Shown here one piece after another: positions 50,178 to 59,930 of a DNA stretch of 64,000 nucleotides. The stretch covers positions 311,849-375,848 of the forward strand of contig NC_018231.1 of NCBI RefSeq assembly GCF_000227135.1, read 5' to 3'. This DNA comes from Leishmania donovani. Lineage: Eukaryota > Euglenozoa > Kinetoplastea > Trypanosomatida > Trypanosomatidae. The translations under genes were made by a program, and so were the position numbers. The notes below the pieces were generated by a model, which saw only the letters and a list, made by a program, of their open reading frames with translations, was not told the origin of the DNA and made no database searches. The first letter of the stretch is position 1, and every line of letters starts with the position of its first letter.

Positions 50178-52358
50178 GACGGCCACGGAGGGTGTGGGGG
50201 AGACACAGACACGAGGGCCGGTCGCAGGAGCGGTGGGAAAACGCAGAGCGAGGGAGAGGGAGGGGAGGCTTCTATCTTCTACGGCTACGCCACACACACA
50301 CACAAACACACACACACACACACACACACGAATGACAATGAATGGAGGGGGCTAGGGGATTGGTTGGTTGGGTGCGGTAGACACGATGAGGGAGGATGTG
50401 AAAGATGCAAGAGAGAAAAAGAAAAGTCAGCTACAACAAGAGATGGAGCTGCTCAATGAACGGGGGCGCCGCTTGCCACGCTGCACCCACCCACACACGC
50501 ACGCACACACGTGAACGACCACGACACCGAATATAAAATGTACGCCAGCAAGGCGAAGCGAAAGAATGAAGAAGAGAGCTTGTGTGTGCGCGCGTAAGAG
50601 GGGTCACGTTGGCGCGGTGGTGGTGGCGGTCAGGGGGTGGGTGGGGGGCGGATGTAAGAGAAGGAAGAAGAGGATACGTAGACGTGTAAAGCACGTCCAC
50701 GAACACGAAGTGGCGCCTGCACCCACCCACACAGTACTCGTAAGAAGTAGACACGAGTCGATGCGCCCCTCCGAGTGGGGCAGTGGGGGAGGGGAGAGAG
50801 GGCGACTGGCAATATGCTTCTGCTCGCTGTGTCGGTTGGTGTGTGTGTGTGGTGTGCAAGCCGATAGCCCTCGCATAGTCACGCGCACGCAGACCTCTTG
50901 TGCGAAGAATGGGGGAGGTGGGTGGGTGGGTGAGGTGGGAAGGCAACGTGGGGTGATGGGATAACCGTGGGAGTGGCCTCGGTTGTGACTCTACACGGCT
51001 CTTTCCGTAGTTGACCTTCACCACACCCATGCGCAAGAAGCCCTCCTTGCTGCAAGGACGCAAGTTGGGATGGAGGTGTGGGTGGTGGTGGTGGTGGGGA
51101 GAGGAGGAGGGGGGCAGAGGGGCCGCACATGGGTTGCAGCGTTGCTTCAGCGACGGCGAGCACCAAGCTAAAGCATGCACAAGACCGAGGCGACGGTCCG
51201 TGACGCCGCCCAGCGCCCTTCTTCCGTCGCTCCCTTTCGGTCTTCGCCCCGCTTCTGCGAGGTGTCAGGCTGCCGAGCGGCAGTGCCGACCGTAGCAGAG
51301 GCGGGGGGGAGGGGGAGGGCGCGCGCCTCACGGACGTTGCATCCCTTCCCGATAAGAAGACACAGAGCGAGAGGCGGTTCCTTGTGCTAGCGTGTACGTA
51401 TGTATGTTGTGTGTGGGTGTAGATAAAAAGGAGAAGGAGAGTAAGGAACAGAGAAGACGATGCGCGGGGACGGGTGGTGGTGGTGGTGGGTAAGAGCAAC
51501 GGGTGGACATCCTCTGTTGAGCTGCCCCCCCCGCCCCCGACTTTTCGTGTCCATTCGCCACAACGCGCACAGTAGTGCAGCGTGCACGATACGAAACACA
51601 TGTGTTGGACGCGTTGGCACCGCAGTCCCGCCATGATTTGTTTTCCGCTTGTCTGCATGCGCACGGGCCCGCGCGATTTCCTCTACCGCTCACTCTGTGC
51701 GCAGCGTGCAGCCGCAGCCAACACATCTGCACCCATCCCGTTGATTAGCCAGTGAACCTGTGCCTTCTCTCTCGCGCGCCTGCGCTTGCCTGTACCTATT
51801 CTTTGAAATCTCTAGTTTCCAACGCGTGTCTTGCCTGTGTGCTCCTGCCGCTGTCATGCCCTCCGCAAGTGTTGATAAGACGGTGGTGGTGAGGGTAGAG
51901 GGGAGGGGCACGTACACAGGCAGATACGCAGACAGACGGAGAGGGCAGGGGACTGTACAGACGGTCCGGCATGCGACGACGAGACACAGGTAAACCCACA
52001 CACTGGAATAGGTGTGTGCACATGTGCATGCTGTGAGCGCGTAAAGGCTGACGAAGAGGAGAGAGGGGTAACCGCACGCATACACACACGCAGAGAGAGA
52101 GAGGGGACGACTATCGGCCACGCATGCTCTGTTTCCCTCCAAGCCAAGGGGTCGCTTGCGCGTACCTGCGTAGGAGTGTGCGTGCGTGCGCATGCCGACG
52201 TTGGAGGGCGCTCGATGGGGAAGGGGGACAAGGACAAGCCAGCCGAACGAAATGCCCCGCGGCACCGGGTGACCTTCGTGGCACGCGCATACAGGCCCAC
52301 AGAAACATCCTCGCAGACAGCGCTGCATCGCCGCCCCCCCCCCCCAAATACCGCGGGT
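50178..52358. other. Intergenic, 2.2 kb
   Basis: No gene is supported. A CA run lies at 50290-50329 beside the 5' end of the 1874-residue gene. A purine-rich plus-strand stretch at 50248-50271 may be its splice tract, but no clean AG lies between this and the ATG. The rest is GT/GGT-rich spacer and probably the 3' UTR of the Elongin C-like gene, with a C run at about 52333-52345 just before its stop. Confidence 0.5.
50290..50329. repeat. (CA)n microsatellite
   Basis: About 40 bp of CA dinucleotides, once interrupted by CAAA, about 110 bp upstream of the ATG of the 1874-residue protein. Confidence 0.85.
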
Positions 52359-53102
52359 CTAGCAGTTCAGGAAGTCAGCCCCCAGTAACACCTGCATCGC
52401 CACAAGCTGGTCCCGCTCCGAGGTGCGGTCCAGGTCGCCAAAGACGTTAGCTTCGTGTAGGTAATGTGGATGACTCGCTAGCGTGATCTTCACCACAAGA
52501 AACTCGGCAACACGCATCAGCGTGCTGGACTCCAGTGAGCGAATCGGCACTTCAAGAAGCGGCGGCACACGTGGCGACGGCGTAGCAGGCGGCGACGTCG
52601 ACAAGAGCGGCGGAGGCGGTGGCGGTACACACTCCACGTTGCTGGGAAATACAGCGGCGTAGCTTCGATAGGCGGCGCCATTGGCCTGGTGTCTGGCCTC
52701 GGCCTCTTCGATGTCATCCTCGTCCTCAATGATGGGGATCGGATCGTCCACCTTTACCTCAGCACTGCCGTGCGCCTTGTTGGCGGCATCGCTGCCGCTG
52801 CTGCTGCTGCCGGGCCTTGGAATGTGAAGCTCTCCTTGATGCTCATCTTCTTCCGCCATCGGGTACTGCTCGTGTTGCTCATGCGGTGGCTGGTCCGCGG
52901 GCGAGTTGCACTGATGCAGCCGCATCACGTACAGGCCCTGAAAGATGCCGTGGAGGACACGCGACCCCGCCGCGGCGGCCACAGGGAGAATAATACGCTT
53001 GCCGTCGTGGCTGCACAGCGAGACGTAGCTCAGCGGCTTGACGGCTGCAGTCGAGGCAGCAGCAGCAGCGGCGGCAAGGGTGCTTGCGCGCGAGTTGGCC
53101 AT
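52359..53102 (-). CDS. Elongin C / Skp1-fold (BTB) protein with inserted loop
   Basis: 247 residues. Residues 25-56 (SYVSLCSHDGKRIILPVAAA, then GSRVLHGIFQG) align with the first half of Elongin C (YVKLISSDGHEFIV...). Residues 183-208 (EVPIRSLESSTLMRVAEFLV, then VKITL) align with its middle part ([20 protein letters not shown]). The last ten residues, VLLGADFLNC, mirror the Elongin C ending LLMAANFLDC. Between the halves is an acidic, Pro-rich loop of about 120 residues that Elongin C lacks. Elongin C/Skp1 proteins adapt substrate receptors to cullin ubiquitin ligases. The next gene upstream encodes a second, more divergent member. The start at 53102 is set by an acceptor only a few bases upstream. 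The final Asn-Cys matches the family C-terminus, so the protein is complete. Confidence 0.82.
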   Translation of the reverse strand: MANSRASTLAAAAAAASTAAVKPLSYVSLCSHDGKRIILPVAAAAGSRVLHGIFQGLYVMRLHQCNSPADQPPHEQHEQYPMAEEDEHQGELHIPRPGSSSSGSDAANKAHGSAEVKVDDPIPIIEDEDDIEEAEARHQANGAAYRSYAAVFPSNVECVPPPPPPLLSTSPPATPSPRVPPLLEVPIRSLESSTLMRVAEFLVVKITLASHPHYLHEANVFGDLDRTSERDQLVAMQVLLGADFLNC

Positions 53103-54669
53103 CGCTGCCCTAAATAGAGCGGTATCAGGAAAGGCGAGGAAGGGATAACGATGAAGAGAATGAGATCAGGATCGAACACCCGCACTCTATGCGCATGTGC
53201 GTGGACTGTGCGGTGGCAAGGAGGGAGGGCGAAAGCGTCGGCAGAGGGAGAGAGGGGGTGGGCGCTGCGACACACGCGCGCGTTACCGCAGTGAGAGAAA
53301 GGAAGATCGGGGCATCGTGCACGGTGGCTACAAGTAGTGCGTGCCGCGACAGCTTGCCGGCGTGGGTGGCGGCCGTCGTCGTACAAGGAGAGGAGGAAAA
53401 CACAGCGGCGCCATGCTCCGTCACCCATGCAGCGCACAAGAGCACGCATCGATGTCTGTGTGCGTGTGTGCTGTCTCCTCGCGCGCATGGCGCTGCGAGG
53501 CCCCACCAACGCTGTTCAGCTGCTGCTGCGCGGTTCCTCTGACAGGCGGGGGGGGAGGAGGAGAGGGAGACTCGTTTTCTTCGCCGCCGCCGCTGCTGGT
53601 CGGCGATATTTTTCGCTTCAATTCTCGAGCACGCAGACAGGCACATCGAATCGCTGACGCACACGGACGCGAGACTGCGACATCGCGGCCTGCCTGGCGT
53701 CCGCGCGCGCTTCGACTGCAAACTCTTTATCCGCACCAACGGATGGCGCCCATTATGCGTACGTACACACACGCACACGCAGGACAGGCTACGACAAGAG
53801 GGGGATGGTAACATAGACCAGATAACAGGGGCTTCACACGCACACACACGCACGCACAGTTGCCGACGCAGGCGTGTTGGGCAAAGAAGCGGGCGGAAGG
53901 AGGGAGGCGGCGGCGCCAACATCACGAACACAGGGGCGCCGGCCATCCTATCCTTCTCTCACAACTCCAGCGAAGAAGGACTTAGGGGTCTGAAAGATGG
54001 AGGAAGACAGGACGAGCGCTGGAACAGGAGCAGCGCGAAGGCCAACGTTACAGCGAAAGCCGAAGCAAACTCACAGAACGCACACACACACGCACAGATA
54101 GAGGTACATGCGGGTCTACGTAGCTCACATCCATCGAGCAGCAGCCACAGCACCATACCAGCTCACTCAGAGAAGGGGAGGAAGGAGGATATCGGGGGAC
54201 CACATACGTGCACACACGCGCAGACACACACACACACACACACAGAAACAAACACAGACGTACACACGGCGGCGGTGCACATGAGGGGACGAGAGAAAGA
54301 AGGGAAGAGCAATAAAAGGAAAGGGCCAGGCGACAGCAGCCACATCGACTCCCCACAGGAGTAAAACACGCATCAGGCACGTACACGCACCCACTGAGAC
54401 ACACGCACTGCGATAATAGGAGATCTTGAGAGCATCGTACCAGAGAACGCGTCGAGGCCCACGTGAGGGCCGAGGAATAGAGTGATAGAGGGAGACATGA
54501 TCGGCAAGAGCCACACTGCGGCACCCCACCGTACGCATGTGTGCCGGTGTGTGGCACTTATGCTTGCGGCAGCAGCGTGTGTGCGTATGCGTGGGAGAGA
54601 GGCGTTGCACAGGACACGTGCGGCCACACGTCTACATGCCCCCCCACCTTCACACACGCCTGCCGGACG
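53103..54669. other. Intergenic, 1.6 kb, between the two Elongin C-like genes
   Basis: Apart from the acceptor at 53110-53180, only simple sequence is visible, including a CA run at 54222-54244. The 273-codon frame at 53125-53946 lacks protein character. Confidence 0.55.
53110..53180 (-). promoter_or_regulatory. Candidate trans-splice acceptor for the Elongin C-like gene
   Basis: A minus-strand pyrimidine-rich tract (about 53180-53125) has its first AG at 53111-53110, leaving only about 7 nt before the ATG at 53102. An unusually short leader, but it matches the family start. Confidence 0.4.
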
Positions 54670-56457
54670 CTACACTTGGAGGAACACTGCAGCTTCCATC
54701 AGCCGTGCTGCGCGGCTCATCAACGCGGCTCGCTGCTCAGGCGGCAGCATCCGTACGTTTTGGGGGTCGCCCAAGACATGGGTGCCGAGATGCAGGTCCG
54801 TGGCCTCATCCGGCTGCAGTGAGCTGCGAACGACCATGAAGGCCGCCAGATCAACGAGGTCCTCGCTCTGCAGCTGCGGGAGCGGGTAGTTGGGCATGTT
54901 ATCGACGCAGTTGCTGGCGAAGCAGGTGTAGCGCGACCCGTCCTGCGCCACTTGGCGGTTGGTCATCCGCGTCGCCTCCGCGTTATGCGCTGCCCCACCG
55001 GCCTGCCCAGTGTTCGTGTCCTCCGTTGACCCCCACAGCTCTTCTTCCTCTTCTTCCTCCCGGCTGCTCGGCGTCGGCGAGTTGTTGTCGTCGGAGCTGT
55101 GACCCTCTTCCAGCCCCATCAGCACCGCCGCCTTCTCCGGGGGCGAGACGGCAGCGATCGCAGTCGCCGAAGCCGTTCCGGGCGGCATAGCCGCCGGCGC
55201 GACGGTCGTCGTCGTTACGGAGCGCTCAGACGGCTCGGCGCCGGCCGCGGAGGTGGTCCCGCAGGTGGATGTGCAGACTTCGTCTTCCTTTGCTTCATGG
55301 GTCAGAAAGATGCTGACGTGCGCGCGCGATTTGCTTGCGCCGCTTCCGCCTGAGACCTGCGGCGCGGTCCTCGGCTCCTTCGGCAGCGCCACGGGGGCCA
55401 AGCAGCGCGGTACCGTGGCGGACTGCCCTCGCAGCGACTCCAGCTCTTCGGCGTCGTCCACCTGCGTGTCTGTCACCGGGGCGTCGCTCGGGAGCCCGTC
55501 GTGAGGCACCGGCGCCCTCAGCTGGATGTTCGCGTCGCTGAGGTGCTGCATCACGTAGGCGGCGTACGTGCGCGAGGCTGCCGTCTTAACGCGAGTCCCC
55601 CACTGGCTGCGAATACCGCCGCGAAGCACCTGAGGCGAGTGACCGGCGTCGCGGCTTTTGGCCGCCTCTGCCCTCCTCGCACTAGAGCCCTTGCCGGCGT
55701 CACCGCCTTCTTCACTCAAAGAGCGAGCGGTGCGGTCCTCGGTGGCCGTCGGATCCGACGTGACGGAGGAGCTCAGCGAGTGCTCATCCGCGCCATCTGG
55801 AGAAGCCGAGCGCGCGTGGGAGTGCTGCTCCAAGCCGTCGTCGTCATCAGCGGCTGCTCCGTGGGCCTGCTGCTGCTGCGGCTGCGGCAGCTCTGCCAGC
55901 GACGAGCTGCCCGAAGATTGCAGCACCACTCCCGACTCCCCACACCTACGACTGTCGTCTTGCCCGAGGGTGCCCGCGCTGCCGTGACGGCCACCACCGT
56001 CACCGCTGCTCGTCACGGCGGATTCGCCCATCATGGCGGACTCGCACCCTGGCAAGCACAGCAGCCCCTGCAGCGTGTTGGCAATGAAGGTGGACTCGAA
56101 CCCCGCGACCATTGGCATGATGACCCACTTGCGACCTTTGAAGTTGGAGTCCTTCCACCCGACGTTGTGGAGCGCGATGTACGGGATGGCGATTGGTGGG
56201 ACGGGACTGCTGCTGGCCGCGTTCGCGGCATTGAAGTGAGGCTCCCCGCAGTGCGGACGTCGCAGGCCAGCGGTTGGCGCCGCGCGTGCATCTTGAATCG
56301 TGATCGTCCCCGGCGGCGTGGGCTCCTCGGCCATCATCAACGCGGGGTCGCGGCGGTAGTTGAACCCGGACAGAGGTGGCTGTGGAAGCGGTGCTAACCT
56401 GCCGCTCATCGTCAGCGGCGATCGCGAGCTCCACTGTTCCTGCGGCGGTTGCTCCAT
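54670..56457 (-). CDS. Second, divergent Elongin C/Skp1-fold protein split by a very long insert
   Basis: 595 residues from the ATG at 56455-56457; the open frame continues to 56787, but its first codon there is GTG and there is no other ATG. Residues about 90-133 (IPYIALHNVG, GRKWVIMPMVAGFESTFIAN, TLQGLLCL) parallel the N-terminal half of the neighbouring Elongin C-like protein. The last 80 residues (LPQLQSEDLVDLAAFMVVRS, then THVLGDP, then LMEAAVFLQV) parallel its C-terminal half. Between them lie about 380 residues of Ser/Glu/Gly-rich disorder with an EEEEEEEL acidic run. The two half-folds would have to assemble around this loop. Tandem position and parallel architecture suggest old duplication. 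Function by analogy is cullin-adaptor-like, but the divergence makes cullin binding uncertain. Confidence 0.75.
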   Translation of the reverse strand: MEQPPQEQWSSRSPLTMSGRLAPLPQPPLSGFNYRRDPALMMAEEPTPPGTITIQDARAAPTAGLRRPHCGEPHFNAANAASSSPVPPIAIPYIALHNVGWKDSNFKGRKWVIMPMVAGFESTFIANTLQGLLCLPGCESAMMGESAVTSSGDGGGRHGSAGTLGQDDSRRCGESGVVLQSSGSSSLAELPQPQQQQAHGAAADDDDGLEQHSHARSASPDGADEHSLSSSVTSDPTATEDRTARSLSEEGGDAGKGSSARRAEAAKSRDAGHSPQVLRGGIRSQWGTRVKTAASRTYAAYVMQHLSDANIQLRAPVPHDGLPSDAPVTDTQVDDAEELESLRGQSATVPRCLAPVALPKEPRTAPQVSGGSGASKSRAHVSIFLTHEAKEDEVCTSTCGTTSAAGAEPSERSVTTTTVAPAAMPPGTASATAIAAVSPPEKAAVLMGLEEGHSSDDNNSPTPSSREEEEEEELWGSTEDTNTGQAGGAAHNAEATRMTNRQVAQDGSRYTCFASNCVDNMPNYPLPQLQSEDLVDLAAFMVVRSSLQPDEATDLHLGTHVLGDPQNVRMLPPEQRAALMSRAARLMEAAVFLQV

Positions 56458-58340
56458 TCCTTCTTTGACTTGGGGCTCTCTCACCCTCTTCGACCTGCTC
56501 TGACTCGCGTTACCGCCACAGGTCGTCAGCGCGGAGACGGCTTGGGAGGGGCCAGGACGTGCGGATGCTGGAGAAGTGGCTCCGTTGACGTTGATGGCGT
56601 GGAGTTGCAAGGATGGCGTGCGTGCGGGTCGAGCGAGCGCAACGCGAGGCACCGCCGCAAAAGACGACGTGATACACAAAACACGAAAGAAAAGCGAAAC
56701 GACGGCGACGAAGCACGAGAGAGGGAGGGAGGCGGCGAGCAGGTCAGCCACACCGCACACTGCACACGAACGCTGGTCGACACACACTCACTCACACACA
56801 GCTGCACGCAAGGTCTGCACGCCACACCTGGACACACGCACGACGCGCAAGATCACGACGAGTGCGAGAGAGCGAGGTACGTGCGTGGGTGTCAGCGAGT
56901 GATGGTGGTGGTGGTGGAGGAGGGTGCGCGGATGTGGCAAAGAAGATGTAACAACAAGAAGAAAGGAAAACAGAAAGGCGCGCACGCACAGATTCTCAAC
57001 AAGCCTTTACGATTTCGGGTTTGGTGTGGGTTCGATGTACGCTGCGGGCGTCGTCGTCGTGCTGGCGCTGACAAACACAGACGCGAGACAAACACACACA
57101 CACACACACACACGCTGGCAGGTCCAACACCAGCCAAATCCAGGGAGCACACGACACTCACACCCTCGAGCAGTGGGACGGGCTTCGGGTTAGAGAAGGC
57201 AAAAAAGAGCTGCAGAACACAAAGGACGACCAACGGCCGTACTCAATCACAAGACAGCGGAGCACACTCAGCAGACACAAGGTAGAGCACGCGACCAAGG
57301 GCTTCTGGGAAAATACGTGGATGATGGGATGGCGCGGGGGGAGGGAGAGAGGCAGGAGGAGTTCTTGAGCGGGAGTCTCTCTCTGCGGCGGCGGTTGCCG
57401 TTGTTGTTGGGGGGAGATGAAGACGTAGGGGCCGAGAATGATGCGCGAGATTTTGCTGACGTGTGCGTGTGTGTGTATGCGCAACGGGCATGGGAAAGGT
57501 AAGGGATCGAGATAGGGCGAAGAGAGAGATAGAGACAGTGAGGGCGATGAGATGGTAGGCGTGGCATAGGTCGTTGAGAGGGGTGTCATCGCTGTGATGC
57601 CTTGCGGGCCACGGTTGTGCAAATCTGACAGCGCGCTTTCATGGGCGCTCCGCCTTCTCTCCTTGAACGTGCACACGTGCGTTAGCGTGTGTGTTTGTGG
57701 TGCTGCGAGAGCGCACCGGCACCCTTTGTTGGGCACGCTACCACGCGCTCGCCCCCCTCGGGGAGGGTGAAGGGACCGCTGCGCATCCAGGGATGGCGAT
57801 ACGGTCGGCGTGGCCGACCCCGTCTCTTCTCTCGCTCTTTTTTTTTTTGACCACGCGCGCACACACAAGGCAACAGTGAAGCAAAAACACGCCGAGAACA
57901 GAGTGAAGCGCACGCCGCCACAGACGGGAGCAACACAAGACCGAACTATCACACACACGGCGACGGCCATTGCGACAGCGACGACACGAACGAGGAGGAG
58001 AAGGAGGGGTGCGAGGAGCTGGAAACGGGGAGAGGAGGGGGGGGGGCAGCGCAACGGCCGCCAACACTGGCTAGAGAGCATGCCTCATGCAGAGATACCC
58101 CCGTACACACTTTCCATCTCTACATCGATACAACTTCCGCTGACAACACGAAAAGGCGCGGCACCGCCGCCACTATCCGCGCCATCGCAGCCAATGCGAC
58201 CCACACTACGGCGGTGAGCCGTCCAACCGACGCACACACACACGAAAACATTCACCGACATCACGATAAGGGGGACTCGACACCGTGGCGTGCTGTCATC
58301 CATCATCACTGCATTTCTGCCTTTTCCGACTGAGCACCGC
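56458..58340. other. Intergenic, 1.9 kb
   Basis: Holds the acceptor at 56580-56740, a CA run at 57091-57113 and a T run at about 57839-57849 (plus strand). The 307-codon frame at 57158-58081 is Pro/Ser/His-rich without family signal. I see no gene. Confidence 0.55.
56580..56740 (-). promoter_or_regulatory. Candidate trans-splice acceptor for the second Elongin C-like gene
   Basis: Minus-strand C/T-rich tracts at 56740-56715 and 56700-56684 are followed by no AG until 56581-56580. This puts the mature 5' end inside the over-long frame, about 123 nt before the ATG at 56457. Confidence 0.45.
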
Positions 58341-58787
58341 TCACCTATCGGCAGACGCTACCTTCACTCTGCGCGGGATGTACATGTCAGGGTCCTTGAA
58401 GACCGTCGGGTTCATAATGTCCACGCCGCCCTCGGCGTCCACCTTCTTGCGCACTGCCGCCACCGCCTCCAGCAGGGGCGGATGCCCCATCTTCTCATCA
58501 TAGTCACGCAGCCACTTGCGGAGTTCGCCCTCGTGGCGGATGGACGTCATTGTTTCGCGCATCACCCACGTTGACTGCTTGTGACGCACGACGCACTCCC
58601 GCATGTCTAGCATGCGGCTACGGCAGTCGTACAGCACATCCAGCTCTTGGCTCTCCCGCATGCACGTCATGAGCCGATTCCAGAAGCGGTGGCAGTTGCT
58701 CTCGTTTCGGTAGTTGCCGCTCATGCCGGTGATGCCTGGCGTCAACATCTCGTCACCGCCACTCTCGCGAGCGCCATAGAGAGACAT
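58341..58787 (-). CDS. Twin CX9C (CHCH) protein, NDUFS5-like complex I subunit
   Basis: 148 residues from the ATG at 58785-58787; the longer frame starts at GTG and precedes the acceptor. Four cysteines form two CX9C motifs, Cys32-Cys42 and Cys55-Cys65, the helix-loop-helix of CHCH proteins that are oxidised in the mitochondrial intermembrane space. The second motif and what follows (DMRECVVRHKQSTW) resemble the ECLLRQK region of NDUFS5, a 15-kDa accessory subunit of complex I; a Lys/Arg-rich helix and a PP motif come next in both. There is no cleavable presequence, as expected for this import route. Trypanosomatids use Erv1 without Mia40. Another CHCH protein, for example a cytochrome oxidase assembly factor, is an alternative. 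Confidence 0.85.
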   Translation of the reverse strand: MSLYGARESGGDEMLTPGITGMSGNYRNESNCHRFWNRLMTCMRESQELDVLYDCRSRMLDMRECVVRHKQSTWVMRETMTSIRHEGELRKWLRDYDEKMGHPPLLEAVAAVRKKVDAEGGVDIMNPTVFKDPDMYIPRRVKVASADR

Positions 58788-58863
58788 GATGCGCTGCTGT
58801 TCCGAAGCACGTGTGTGTATGTGTGTGTGTAATACGGCTGAGGGGGCTGCTTCTACGACTGCT

Positions 58864-58895
58864 CTTTCGACGGCGCAGGAGAGAGGGCGATCAGG
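58864..58895 (-). promoter_or_regulatory. Candidate trans-splice acceptor for the CHCH protein
   Basis: A minus-strand pyrimidine-rich tract (58895-58873) is followed by AG at 58865-58864, about 77 nt before the ATG at 58787. Confidence 0.4.
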
Positions 58896-59341
58896 CGGCA
58901 CAGACACGCTTGCACGTGGTCGTCTTTAATAGTTTCTCGTCGTCGCCGGATCACTGCATGCATGCACGCGCACTGTCACCGCCAGCCGACAGAAAGAAGA
59001 GTTGCCCGTGGCCGAAGGATGGCTAGGCCGACTTGGGTGGGTGGGCAAGGGTGCAGAGGACCGCGTCTCTGGTGACACTGCGCACCAACCGCCGCCGTTG
59101 TGGGGTGTCGCTGTCTGTCTTGTTTTCGGTTTCGCGCGGAATACGCACGGCTACGCGAAGGAGAAGTCGAGAATCACCACACAAAGCAGAGGAGGACGGA
59201 CGAGGAAGAAGCGGAGGTGGGCATGCGACACACCGGCTCGGCGGTCCACCGTGAGGGTGCTTGATGAGATTCCGTCGACACCTCTCCCCGTCGCGCGTCG
59301 GTGTGTAGATGTGTGGGGCGGGGTGCGGATACTTGCACACA

Positions 59342-59371
59342 AACACACACACACACACACACACACACAGA
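59342..59371. repeat. (CA)n microsatellite
   Basis: About 30 bp of uninterrupted CA dinucleotides, some 135 bp before the start of SIDER-like copy B. Confidence 0.9.
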
Positions 59372-59505
59372 GGAGATGCCCGTTGGTGCCGGCAGTATCC
59401 GGCGAGCAAGATATCATACAGAAGGACATATCGGTGCTGCACGGTACGAGAGCATTCACCGCACTACCTCAGGCCCACGCCCCCCCTCGTCCCACACCTT
59501 CTTCT

Positions 59506-59930
59506 GTGGAACTCGTGCATCCGGATGACGGGTGGGGTGGGGGATGCGCACACCTCAGCGCGTGGTGCCTCAGCGGCCAGTGCACGCCCACTCTCCGGCT
59601 GGAAGCCGAGCAGAGCCCCCCTCCCCCTCCACCCCCTCCTATCCCCTCGCCGGCGCCGGGCCACTTCGCGTGGTGGCAGGGCCAGGGTGCCTAGGGCGTT
59701 AGAGGGGGAGGTCAGAGCGACCGGCGGCCGTGCACACGCTTGTACGATCCATATGGGCGGGCGACGTGCCAGCGTGGCTGGAGCGTGTCTCCCCGACCTG
59801 GGCCCCCCTCACACCGCCTACGGCTGCTTGGCACCACGCGGAGAGGGGGGAGCGGGAGGGGGCCTGTGACAGGGCCGTGAGAGGGCGGCGTGGACTGGAA
59901 TTCATCTCGCATGGCAGAGAGATGGACCGA
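59506..59930 (+). mobile_element. SIDER-like non-autonomous retroposon, copy B
   Basis: 425 bp, the reverse complement of copy A at 28417-28841 and about 98% identical by eye. The retroposon-like 5' signature (CACCTCAGCGCGTGGTGCCT) is near 59550-59570 and the 3' end is next to an A-rich stretch (TTTAACGAAAATGAAACG). Its sense strand is plus, so it is antisense to the transcription unit. It lies in the spacer downstream of the mitochondrial DnaJ gene, where it would form part of the 3' UTR or intergenic RNA. High identity to copy A means recent dispersal or gene conversion. It has no coding capacity. Confidence 0.7.

Noticed and set aside
53125..53946. 273-codon minus-strand frame next to the Elongin C-like gene
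   Set aside because: Covers the pyrimidine tract and acceptor of that gene; Ser/Pro/Cys-rich noise.
56458..56787. N-terminal extension with a hydrophobic segment on the second Elongin C-like protein
   Set aside because: The frame begins with GTG, has no other ATG, and the splice acceptor lies inside it, so the apparent signal anchor is UTR translation.
57158..58081. 307-codon minus-strand frame
   Set aside because: Composition follows simple C/T sequence, and there is no family signal. More likely spacer between the CHCH and Elongin C-like genes.
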